Positions 28,099 through 36,730 of a stretch of 36,730 nt of DNA are shown here, piece after piece. The first letter of the stretch is position 1. Each line of letters begins with the position of its first letter. The translations under genes were made by a program, and so were the position numbers. The DNA comes from Bacillus sp. 2B10 (GTDB taxonomy: Bacteria; Pseudomonadota; Alphaproteobacteria; Sphingomonadales; Sphingomonadaceae), in the NCBI GenBank assembly GCA_003946805.1, contig RPSH01000033.1:1-36730 (forward strand), read 5' to 3'. A model generated the notes under the pieces. The model searched no databases. It saw nothing but the letters and a program-made list of their open reading frames with translations, and was not told the origin of the DNA.

Positions 28099-29006
28099 TG
28101 CTGCCGTTCGCACGGGTCGCCATCATCGGGCTGGGGCTGATCGGATCGTCGATCGCGCGCGCGGTGCGTGCCGACATGCCGACGGTGCGCCTGACCGGCC
28201 ATGACGCGTCGGCCGGGGTGCGCGAGCAGGTGCGCGCGCTCGGGCTGGTCGACGACTGCGCCGATCATGCCGGCGCGGCGGTGATCGATGCCGATCTCGT
28301 CATATTGTGCGTGCCGGTCGGGTCGATCGGTGCGGTCGCCGCCGAAATCGCCGCCGACCTGCCCGTGGGGGTGGTCGTCAGCGATGTCGGGTCGAGCAAG
28401 GCGGGCATCGCCGCTGCGCTGGCCGACGTGCTGCCGGGCGTGGCGGTGGTGCCCGCGCATCCCGTGGCGGGGACCGAGCGCAGCGGGCCGGACGCGGGCT
28501 TCGCCACGCTGTTCAAGGGCCGTTGGTGCATCCTGACCCCTGCCGCCGATGCCGATCCGATGGCGGTCGAACGCGTCGCCGAGTTCTGGCGGCGGCTAGG
28601 CGCCGATATCGATACGATGGACGCGCAGCACCACGACCTCGTGCTGGCGGTGACCAGCCATCTGCCGCACCTGATCGCCTATACCATCGTCGGTACCGCG
28701 TCCGATCTGGAGACGGTGACGCAGAGCGAGGTCATCAAATATTCGGCGGGCGGGTTCCGCGACTTCACCCGCATCGCCGCGTCCGATCCGACGATGTGGC
28801 GCGACGTGTTCCTCGCGAACAAGGATGCGGTGCTGGCGATGCTCCAGCGCTTTTCAGAGGACCTGTCGGCGCTGCAACGCGCGATCCGCTGGGACAAGGG
28901 CGAAGAGCTGTTCGACCTGTTCACCCGGACGCGCGCGATCCGGCGGTCGATCGTCGAACAGGGACAGGACGACGCGCGCGAGGATTTCGGGCGGGATCAC
29001 GGGTAG
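28098..29006 (+). CDS. tyrA: Prephenate/arogenate dehydrogenase
   Basis: An NAD(P)-dependent oxidative decarboxylase in tyrosine synthesis, 302 residues. The N-terminal Rossmann motif is IIGLGLIGSSIARA, followed by LVILCVPVGS, VVSDVGSSKAGI, the catalytic-region HPVAGTERSGP, and the helical dimerisation domain with DAQHHDLVLAVTSHLPHLIAY and FRDFTRIAASDPTMWRDVF. No ACT domain is present. The ATG overlaps the hisC stop by one base (TGATG). Whether prephenate or arogenate is preferred is not visible. Confidence 0.95.
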   Translation: MLPFARVAIIGLGLIGSSIARAVRADMPTVRLTGHDASAGVREQVRALGLVDDCADHAGAAVIDADLVILCVPVGSIGAVAAEIAADLPVGVVVSDVGSSKAGIAAALADVLPGVAVVPAHPVAGTERSGPDAGFATLFKGRWCILTPAADADPMAVERVAEFWRRLGADIDTMDAQHHDLVLAVTSHLPHLIAYTIVGTASDLETVTQSEVIKYSAGGFRDFTRIAASDPTMWRDVFLANKDAVLAMLQRFSEDLSALQRAIRWDKGEELFDLFTRTRAIRRSIVEQGQDDAREDFGRDHG

Positions 29007-29033
29007 AGCTTTCTTCCCCTACCTGCCAAGAGC

Positions 29034-29115
29034 GTCACCCCAGCGCAGGCTGGGGTCTCCTCGTGACGGGCGATCCGCCAACCAAAGGGAAGACCCCAGC
29101 CTGCGCTGGGGTGAC
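29034..29115. repeat. Inverted REP pair (82 bp), between convergent genes
   Basis: A perfect 25-bp inverted repeat, 29034-29058 with 29091-29115, separated by 32 bp. Each arm is itself an 8-bp hairpin, ACCCCAGC-GCAG-GCTGGGGT. It fills most of the gap between the tyrA stop and the convergent ester hydrolase gene stop and probably acts as a two-way transcript end. Confidence 0.9.
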
Positions 29116-29138
29116 GGTTTCGGATTCAGCGCCCGCCG

Positions 29139-31064
29139 TTACTTCGCCGCTACCACTGGTAGCCATACCGCACTCGGGCTGCTGCCGCCGCGCTCGATCG
29201 TCACCGTCGCCTTCCTGTACGCGTCCTTGGGTGCGGTAAAGATGTTCGGGACATAGGTCTGCGGATTGCGGTCGTAGAGCGGGAACAGCGACGACTGGAC
29301 CTGTACCATGATGCGGTGCCCCGGCTGGAACACATGGTTCACCGTCGGCAGGCGGAAGCGGTAACGCTGCGTCTTGTTCGCCGGGATTGCCGAGGGTTTG
29401 GCGAAGTCATTGCGATAGCGGCCCCGGAAGATGTCGAGGCTGATCGGCAGCTGGTATCCGCCCATCGCCGGCTGGCCCGGCACGACGTCGGGATAGACGT
29501 CGATCACCTTCACCACGAAGTCGCCGTCGGTGCCGGTCGTCCTGGCAAAGATATCGGCGATCGGCGCACCGGCGACCTTGACCGGCTGGGTCAGCACCGG
29601 CGTCTGATAGGTCATGACGTCGCCGCGACCGTCGACGTGGCGCTGGTCGCTGACCAGCCACGCCTTCCACCGGCCGTCGTCGAAATTGACCGGGCGCGAG
29701 AGGTGCGGGACCGGCTTGGCGGGATCGGAGACATAGCTGTCGCCGCCCGCCCTTGCCGCGGTGAAGCCGAGATCGCCGTCGGCGCCGAGATAGATGGGTT
29801 TGAGCGGCGCGGCGCAGCCCTTCTCGCACGCGAGCGGCCATTGCGACAGTTCGTCCCAGTGGTTCTCGCCGGTGTTGTAGACCAGCGCCTGCGGCGGAGT
29901 GAAGGCCGGGCGGCCGTCGCGCAGATACTGGTCGAAGAACGGGAAGAGATAGTTCTGGCGCCATTGCAGCGCGGTGTCGCCGTTGAACTTCAGGTCGCCG
30001 AGCGTCGAGCCGTCATAGTTCGCGCCGCTGTGACGCCACGGACCCATGACGAGGAAGTTGTTGCCGCCCTTGCCCTTGGCCTTCAACGCTTCCCAAGCGG
30101 TGATCGCGCCGTACATGTCCTCCTGATCCCACAGGCCCTGTTCCCACATCGTCGGGACGTTCGAGGGATTGGCGGCGAGCAGCTTGTCGAGCGCCTGCCC
30201 CTGCCAATAGTCGTCGTAGGACGGATGGGCGACGAAGCGCTGCCAGAAGGGTAGCTGGGCATAGCCCGACGCCTTGGCCCAGTCGTTCGCCGAGCCGACG
30301 TTCCGGAACTGGTCGTAATCGTCATAGGTGGTCGAGGGCGGCGCGGCTCCCGGGCCCTTGTAGCCGGTCTGGCTGCCGATCCAGCCGATATTGGCCAGAC
30401 GGAACGCACCGTAATGGAACCAGTCGTCGCCCATCCAGCCGTCGATCATCGGGCTTTCCGGTGCGGCGACCTTGAGCGCGGGGTGCGGGTTCAGCAGCGC
30501 CATGACGACGGTGAAGCCTTCGTACGACGACCCCAGCATGCCGACGCGGCCGTTGCTTTCGGGCAGATTCGCCTTGTTCACCAGCCAGTCGATCGTGTCG
30601 TAGGCGTCGGTGACGTGATCGACGTTGGTAGGATTGAGCGGCCCGCGCACCGGGCGGGTGACGACGTACTCGCCCTCCGACCCGTATTTGCCGCGAATGT
30701 CCTGGAACACGCGGATATAGCCGGCGCGGGTGAACACCTCGTCCCCTTCCGGAAGCGCGGCGACGTAGCTGGTGCTGTCCGAGCGGGCGACGCGGCCCGA
30801 GGCGTTATAGGGAGTGCGGGTCAGCAGGATCGGGGCGTTGGCCGCGCCCTTCGGGATCATGATGACCGTGTGCAGTTTCACCCCGTCGCGCATCGGGACC
30901 ATCACTTCGCGCTTCACATAGTCGTATTTGTCGGTGGGGGGCACGAAATTCGCCGGGATGTCGCCCTTCGGCGGCCAAATGTCGGGGCCGGGCGTCGTCT
31001 GTGCGGTGAGGGTCGAGGTGCCGAGCGCGAGGGTGCAGGCGAGGAGAAGCGGACGGATACGCAT
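29139..31064 (-). CDS. Alpha-amino acid ester hydrolase (CocE/NonD family), exported
   Basis: A serine hydrolase of 641 residues with a signal peptide (MRIRPLLLACTLALGTSTLTAQ). The alpha/beta-hydrolase core carries S180 in GSSYEG, D313 and H345 (GPWRHSG). The acidic cluster that binds the substrate alpha-amino group is complete: D214, E315 and D316 (WDQEDMYG). Distances from the serine (+34, +133, +135, +136, +165) equal those I recall for the Acetobacter turbidans enzyme (S205, D239, D338, E340, D341, H370), and Y181 takes the oxyanion position. A jelly-roll domain forms the C-terminus. Such enzymes hydrolyse and make esters and amides of alpha-amino acids, including ampicillin-type beta-lactams. 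GGAG upstream favours ATG 31064 over GTG 31079. It stands alone. Confidence 0.92.
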   Translation of the reverse strand: MRIRPLLLACTLALGTSTLTAQTTPGPDIWPPKGDIPANFVPPTDKYDYVKREVMVPMRDGVKLHTVIMIPKGAANAPILLTRTPYNASGRVARSDSTSYVAALPEGDEVFTRAGYIRVFQDIRGKYGSEGEYVVTRPVRGPLNPTNVDHVTDAYDTIDWLVNKANLPESNGRVGMLGSSYEGFTVVMALLNPHPALKVAAPESPMIDGWMGDDWFHYGAFRLANIGWIGSQTGYKGPGAAPPSTTYDDYDQFRNVGSANDWAKASGYAQLPFWQRFVAHPSYDDYWQGQALDKLLAANPSNVPTMWEQGLWDQEDMYGAITAWEALKAKGKGGNNFLVMGPWRHSGANYDGSTLGDLKFNGDTALQWRQNYLFPFFDQYLRDGRPAFTPPQALVYNTGENHWDELSQWPLACEKGCAAPLKPIYLGADGDLGFTAARAGGDSYVSDPAKPVPHLSRPVNFDDGRWKAWLVSDQRHVDGRGDVMTYQTPVLTQPVKVAGAPIADIFARTTGTDGDFVVKVIDVYPDVVPGQPAMGGYQLPISLDIFRGRYRNDFAKPSAIPANKTQRYRFRLPTVNHVFQPGHRIMVQVQSSLFPLYDRNPQTYVPNIFTAPKDAYRKATVTIERGGSSPSAVWLPVVAAK

Positions 31065-31236
31065 GAGGGACGGCTCCACGGATGGGACGATGTTACATCG
31101 TTCGACCGCGCGGGCGGGAAGTCAATACGAACCGTTTCGAAGGTTACGAAGTTGGCGCATACCAGCCACGAACGACCAGCGGCGCCCCCTCCGTTCGAAG
31201 GGGACGCCGCCGCCGAAGTTGGCACGGATCGCGCGT

Positions 31237-33198
<1,962 letters not shown>

Positions 33199-33225
33199 GC
33201 GGACGTGCTACCTCTCAGTGCATCC

Positions 33226-33253
33226 AAGATAGGCTTGCCCGGGTTAATGGCAA
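33226..33253 (-). promoter_or_regulatory. Possible sigma70-type promoter of ftsH
   Basis: Read on the minus strand, TTGCCA (33253-33248) is followed after 16 bases by TATCTT (33231-33226), about 28 bases before the ftsH ATG. It would allow ftsH expression independent of tilS. No heat-shock (sigma32) pattern is evident. Confidence 0.35.
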
Positions 33254-33267
33254 TGGAACAACGTCGA

Positions 33268-34389
33268 TCAGCATGATCGGCGCGGCGGAGCGGGCCGGAA
33301 ATGCCAGATTCCGCGGATTGCCGAGGTGAGGACGCCGGCCCGGGTGGCTGTTCTGCCCGAATCGAGCGCGGTCAGCAGCGATTCGATATTGGCGGCATCG
33401 GACCATTGGCCTTCGGTGATGCCGCCGTCGAGACGGACGGCGGTGATCGCGCAGCGGGCGAGTCGGCGGCGCAGTTCGCGGGGCAGGTCGGTCATGTCGA
33501 GGCGGCATGTGCCAACTTCGGCATCGCGGCGGCGGGTGCGCCAGAGCCAGTCGACGGTTTCGGTGAGTGTCGCGTCGACGTCGCGGCAGTGCGCAGCGCT
33601 GGCGGCGAGCGCGACCGGGTCGAGGTCGCCGTCGGCCAGCAGCGCGCGGGCGGCGGTGCGGTCGTGGCGCGGGTCGGTGTTCGACGGGTCGTCGATGAAG
33701 GGCAGGTCGGCGGCGAGGGCGCGCAGGTCGCTGCGGCGCCACGTCAGGAGCGGGCGGACGATGGGGAGGCGTGGTCTGTGCCCCTGCTGGTCACCCCGGC
33801 GCAGGCCGGGGTCTTGCTGTTGTCTGGCGTCGCGTTCCACCGTGGGAGACCCCGGCCTGCGCTGGGGTGACGTGTGGGGCGGGCGGGAAATGAAGGCTTG
33901 GTGCCATCGCTCCGGATCAAATGCCCAATACGGGCGGATGCCGGCCAGCCCCGCCGGACCGGAGGCGCGGGCGGCGCGCATCAGGAAGGTTTCGGCCTGA
34001 TCGTCGGCATGGTGCGCGGTGGCGAGCGCCGATGCGCGGGCGGTCAGCGCCCAGTCGGCGAGGAGCGCGTAGCGGGCATGGCGTGCCTGTGCCTGAAGGC
34101 TGGCGCCGGCGGGGGGCTTTGCGGGCTGGAGCGTGGCGTGGGGGATGGCGTGGGCCGCGCACCAGCCCGCGACCATCGCGGCTTCGTGCGCCGAGGCGGT
34201 GCGCAGGCGGTGGTCGACTGTGGCGGCGATCACGCTGCCGGGGAAGGCGGTGGCGGCGAGCGCCAGCAGCGCCATCGAGTCGGGGCCGCCGGAGACCGCG
34301 ATCGCGAGCGGGCGGTCGGGTGCGGGGGCGGTGGCGAGCGCCGTCAGGTCGGTGGCGAAGCGGGTGGTGGCTTCGGGTGGTGGGGTCAT
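33268..34389 (-). CDS. tilS: tRNA(Ile)-lysidine synthase with an in-frame REP insertion
   Basis: Modifies C34 of the CAT-anticodon isoleucine tRNA to lysidine, using ATP and lysine; normally essential. The N-terminal PP-loop domain shows SGGPDSMALLAL (33-44), TVDHRLR, ATAHHADDQAETFLMR and GPAGLAGIRP (144-153). The usual continuation, RPLLTWRRSDLRALA, appears only at residue 212. In between lie about 58 residues, of which 173-200 (TSPQRRPGSP to PGLRRGD) are the translation of an 82-bp inverted REP pair. The frame stays open through it. The C-terminal half is shorter and more diverged than in enterobacterial TilS, as in other Alphaproteobacteria. The gene lies between cpoB and ftsH. Confidence 0.92.
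   Translation of the reverse strand: MTPPPEATTRFATDLTALATAPAPDRPLAIAVSGGPDSMALLALAATAFPGSVIAATVDHRLRTASAHEAAMVAGWCAAHAIPHATLQPAKPPAGASLQAQARHARYALLADWALTARASALATAHHADDQAETFLMRAARASGPAGLAGIRPYWAFDPERWHQAFISRPPHTSPQRRPGSPTVERDARQQQDPGLRRGDQQGHRPRLPIVRPLLTWRRSDLRALAADLPFIDDPSNTDPRHDRTAARALLADGDLDPVALAASAAHCRDVDATLTETVDWLWRTRRRDAEVGTCRLDMTDLPRELRRRLARCAITAVRLDGGITEGQWSDAANIESLLTALDSGRTATRAGVLTSAIRGIWHFRPAPPRRSC
33790..33871. repeat. Inverted REP pair (82 bp) inside the tilS coding region
   Basis: Arms 33790-33814 and 33847-33871 are inverted 25-mers with one mismatch, separated by 32 bp. Length and arm sequence match the intergenic element at 29034-29115; the central 32 bp differ. Each arm is again a hairpin around a GCAG loop or its complement. 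Confidence 0.92.
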
Positions 34390-34744
34390 CGGTGCGTGGC
34401 CGTATGCGTTGCAACAGCGAGGTGGCGGGCCCTGCTGCGCGTTGGACCTGTCCGGTTCATGCTACCCCGCCTCATGCGATCCGTCGGAACGGTACCGCTC
34501 GACCTATGCCATCCCCATCCGTTTGCTTCGAGCGGAGGTTCGAGCTTGTCGAGAACCGAAGTCGAGAAGGGGTTGCCCCAAACTGCGGCGTTCTCGACGG
34601 ACGCGTCTCGACTTCGCTCGAAGCTGCTCGAACCGAACGGAGGGGAAGCGACATCCAAATCCGTTCGTCCCGAGTAGCTGCCGAGCTTGTCGATACAGGT
34701 CTTCGACTGTGCTCAGCCCTTGCTCAGCACGAACGGGGGGAACC
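34390..34744. repeat. Intergenic block of palindromic repeats between cpoB and tilS
   Basis: No gene is supported here. Two inverted structures are visible. In 34537-34634, GGTTCGAGCTTGTCGAG faces CTCGAAGCTGCTCGAACC, with CGAAGTCGAGA inside. In about 34663-34739, CCGTTCGTCCCGAG faces CTCAGCACGAACGG around GAGCTTGTCGA. Motifs of the GAGCTTGTCGA and CGAAGTCGAGA type are, as I recall, widespread intergenic palindromes of sphingomonads, distinct from the GCAG-loop family. The block could serve as the end of the cpoB transcript. Confidence 0.65.
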
Positions 34745-35731
34745 CTACGCCGCGCATTTCGCGGCGCTGCGCCCCTTCGCGACGTCCGCCTTCATCCCCG
34801 CCGATATCTTTTCGCCATAGACGTCGGTCAGCTCGCCATAGACGTCGCAGGCTTCCTTGGTCTTCTTCAACTTGACCAGCGCGTCCGCCAGATAGAACAG
34901 GCTGTCGGCAGCGCGTTCGCCTTCGGGCATGTTCTTGTAGTTGTCGTAGAATTCGCGGCTGGCGAGGCTGGGTTTGCCGTCGTCGAGATAGGACCGCCCG
35001 ATCAGATTCTGGGCATAGCTGGCGCGGCGGTGCTTCGGGTATTTCGCCACGACCGGACGCAGCGCGGCGATGGCTTCGGGATAGAGCTTCGCGCTCCACA
35101 GGCGGAAGCCGTAGAGATAGCCGTCCTCCGCCGCGTCGCCCGAATTCGCCCGTTCGATCGCGGCGATGCGCGCGGCGCGGGCGGGATCGGCGGCTGCGGC
35201 GGGGGCGGTGACAGCGGGCGGACGCACCGTGCCACCGCCCAGCGTGCCGCCGCCATTGCCGGGGCCGCGGGCCGGGGGCGGGGTGTCGGTCGAGGTATCG
35301 CCGGCCGCCGCGACCGCGCCGGGGGTGGCGGGCGCGATCGGCGGGGCGCCCGTGCTTTCGACGGCCTTGATCCGGGTGTCGGTCGCCACCTTGTACGCCT
35401 CGAACGCCGATTCGAGCTGGCGCAGCTTGTATTGCGCCTGTTCGAGTTGGCCGGTCAGCGCCTGCTGCTGCGATTCGAGCGCGTCGACGCGCGAGGTCAG
35501 CGTGGCGAGCGGGCCGCTCGACGGGCTGCCGGGGATTTCGGTCGGCTGGGTCGGCGCGGTGATCTGCGGTTCGACCTGGTTAGGCGCGCCGCCGGGGAAG
35601 ACCTTGCGCTGCACCGCGCGCATCTCGCGCTCCAGCTTGTTCACGCGCGGCTCGATCTGGGTCGTGGTCTGGGCCGCGGCCGGCAGGGCGGCGAGCAGAG
35701 CGAGGAGCGGCAGGGCTTTGAAACGACGCAT
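34745..35731 (-). CDS. cpoB: Cell division coordinator CpoB (YbgF-like) with TPR repeats
   Basis: A periplasmic protein of 328 residues that, in the Tol-Pal context, links outer-membrane constriction with peptidoglycan synthesis. It has a signal peptide (MRRFKALPLLALLAALPAAAQ), a coiled-coil segment (about 78-118, LTSRVDALESQQQALTGQLEQAQYKLRQLESAFEA in part), a Pro/Gly/Thr-rich linker (about 128-180), and C-terminal TPR repeats (YLYGFRLWSAKLYPEAIAAL, RASYAQNLIGRSYLDDG, ADSLFYLADALVKLKK). GGGAG before ATG 35731 sets the start; the open frame further upstream is the shadow of the next gene. The tol-pal genes are not in this window. Confidence 0.88.
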   Translation of the reverse strand: MRRFKALPLLALLAALPAAAQTTTQIEPRVNKLEREMRAVQRKVFPGGAPNQVEPQITAPTQPTEIPGSPSSGPLATLTSRVDALESQQQALTGQLEQAQYKLRQLESAFEAYKVATDTRIKAVESTGAPPIAPATPGAVAAAGDTSTDTPPPARGPGNGGGTLGGGTVRPPAVTAPAAAADPARAARIAAIERANSGDAAEDGYLYGFRLWSAKLYPEAIAALRPVVAKYPKHRRASYAQNLIGRSYLDDGKPSLASREFYDNYKNMPEGERAADSLFYLADALVKLKKTKEACDVYGELTDVYGEKISAGMKADVAKGRSAAKCAA

Positions 35732-35799
35732 GAAAACTCCCCCCGGAGCATGGCGGTGAACGGACGTGGCGACCCTAGGTGACCGACCTGTCGCCATGC

Positions 35800-36624
35800 T
35801 TAACCGGCGGGTGTCGGCGTGGGCGAGGCGGCGCCACGCGCGCGCAGCGCCTCCGCGCTGATGCCGACGGTCACCGCACGTTCGGCGGTGCCGAGCGGCG
35901 GCACGTTCGATCCGTTGACGGTGACGGTAATCAGGTCGGGGCGGCCGGTGCGGATCTGCGGGTTCTTCGCGGTCATCGGTACGTCGTAGCGCTCGTTCGC
36001 CGCCATTTCCTTGTTCACCAGCGTGCCGGTGTCGTCGAAGATGCGGACCCATGCCGGGCCGGTCGCGGTCAGCGTCACCTGCCCGCCGCCCGCGGGTACG
36101 GGCGCAGTCGCCGGCGCGCCGCCGCCCGCCGGGCCGGCGGCCGGGGTCGGCGAGGGCAGCATGCCGAGGTCGCCGGCAACGGTCGCGGCGGGTGCGGTCA
36201 CCGCCTCGTCGCGGCGGAACAGCGACGTGCCGAAATACAGGCCGACGCCGAGCAGCAGCACGATCGCGACCGCGGCGGCGATCGCCACCAGCCCGCCCGA
36301 GGGGCCGCGGCGCATGTCGATCGGCTCGAGGTCCTGCAACGGTTCGGGCCGCTGGTAGTTGGCGGCGAGTTCGGCGCGCAGCGCGCGGGCGACCTCGGTC
36401 TCGTCGATGTTGACGGCGCGGGCATAGGCGCGGCCGAAGCCCATCGCATAGGTGATCGACGGCAGCGCCTGAAACTTGCCGTCCTCGACCGCTTCGAGGT
36501 GGCGCAGCGGGATGCGGGTGCGCTGCGCGATGTCGGACAGGGTCAGGCCCTGCGCCTCGCGTGCCGACCGCAGCATCATGCCCGCCGTCCGCGGCGTGCC
36601 CGTGGTGCTGTCGCCGTCCATCAT
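35800..36624 (-). CDS. rodZ: RodZ-like helix-turn-helix membrane protein (DUF4115)
   Basis: A 274-residue bitopic protein. The cytoplasmic N-terminus has an HTH_25 domain (about 15-80: LRSAREAQGLTLSDIAQRTRIPLRHLEAVEDG, then YAMGFGRAYARAV), which in RodZ contacts MreB rather than DNA. A membrane helix follows at about 111-133 (LVAIAAAVAIVLLLGVGLYFG), then a Pro/Ala/Gly linker and a C-terminal beta domain (VTLTATGPAWVRIFDDTGTLV to VTVNGSNVPPLG) of DUF4115 type. GGAAGGG precedes tandem ATGs at 36624 and 36621. It is the first gene of the rodZ-cpoB-tilS-ftsH run. It may help cell shape; a purely regulatory role is less likely given the domain order. Confidence 0.85.
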   Translation of the reverse strand: MMDGDSTTGTPRTAGMMLRSAREAQGLTLSDIAQRTRIPLRHLEAVEDGKFQALPSITYAMGFGRAYARAVNIDETEVARALRAELAANYQRPEPLQDLEPIDMRRGPSGGLVAIAAAVAIVLLLGVGLYFGTSLFRRDEAVTAPAATVAGDLGMLPSPTPAAGPAGGGAPATAPVPAGGGQVTLTATGPAWVRIFDDTGTLVNKEMAANERYDVPMTAKNPQIRTGRPDLITVTVNGSNVPPLGTAERAVTVGISAEALRARGAASPTPTPAG

Positions 36625-36730
36625 TCGTACCCTTCCAAACCCGCTGTCCGCCCCCGGTCGACACGCGGTTTCGGCCAGCGGGCTGCGGCTGTCAACGCCG
36701 GAGGGCGGGGCCGAGGGGAAAGTACGGGGA

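Noticed and set aside
35800..36624. Reading the HTH protein as a DNA-binding transcription factor
   Set aside because: The HTH is followed by a membrane helix and a DUF4115-type periplasmic domain, the RodZ layout, and it heads a cell-envelope gene run.

Overview
The window looks like chromosomal DNA of a sphingomonad (Sphingomonas or a close relative, Alphaproteobacteria). The evidence is very high GC with strong G/C third-position bias and several gene orders typical of that group: rsmB-rpe-heparinase-purH, divergent hemCD/tsaD-gpsA, divergent metXW/hisC-tyrA, and rodZ-cpoB-tilS-ftsH. This assignment is an inference from gene content; no rRNA is present. I count 31 intact protein genes, one broken small ORF and one tRNA.

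Layout. 1-1046: initiator tRNA, a long hairpin, then about 880 bp without a convincing gene that holds a two-repeat, type I-E-like CRISPR remnant. 1047-4517 (+): L-aspartate oxidase, a class A beta-lactamase-like serine hydrolase and a PhyH-type dioxygenase. 4523-6230 (-): a HAD phosphatase overlapping a Tat-exported GH43 glycosidase. 6231-13071: purH, heparinase II/III-like protein, rpe and rsmB on the minus strand, with a plus-strand SDR dehydrogenase between purH and the heparinase gene. Two copies of a composite palindromic repeat bracket the purH-SDR segment. 13160-15882 (+): an SDHAF4-like assembly factor with a terminator, a decayed secreted-protein ORF and an AsmA protein. 16020-21351 (-): a probable six-gene operon hemC-hemD-mic60-like-gcdH-GNAT-CoA transferase. 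21436-23447 (+): tsaD-gpsA. 23442-26779 (-): DUF72 protein, a lipoprotein and metX-metW. 27004-29006 (+): hisC-tyrA. 29139-31064 (-): a secreted alpha-amino acid ester hydrolase. 31237-36624 (-): rodZ, cpoB, tilS and ftsH.

How the genes work together. Most of the window is housekeeping: NAD, purine, tetrapyrrole, methionine, histidine/tyrosine and phospholipid precursor synthesis, tRNA and rRNA modification, envelope and cell-shape functions, and membrane proteolysis. Accessory content is modest. gcdH plus the class III CoA transferase form a plausible glutarate-to-crotonyl-CoA route attached to the heme/Mic60 operon. GH43 plus HAD may handle sugars. A beta-lactamase-like protein and an alpha-amino acid ester hydrolase are both predicted to be exported and could both meet beta-lactams.

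The least expected structure is a family of REP-like hairpins (8-bp stem, 4-nt loop, often GCAG) that occur singly or as inverted pairs of 81-82 bp. One inverted pair lies inside the tilS reading frame and is translated. I found no complete undescribed multi-gene defence or mobile system. The CRISPR-like remnant and the REP-bearing tilS are the best leads.
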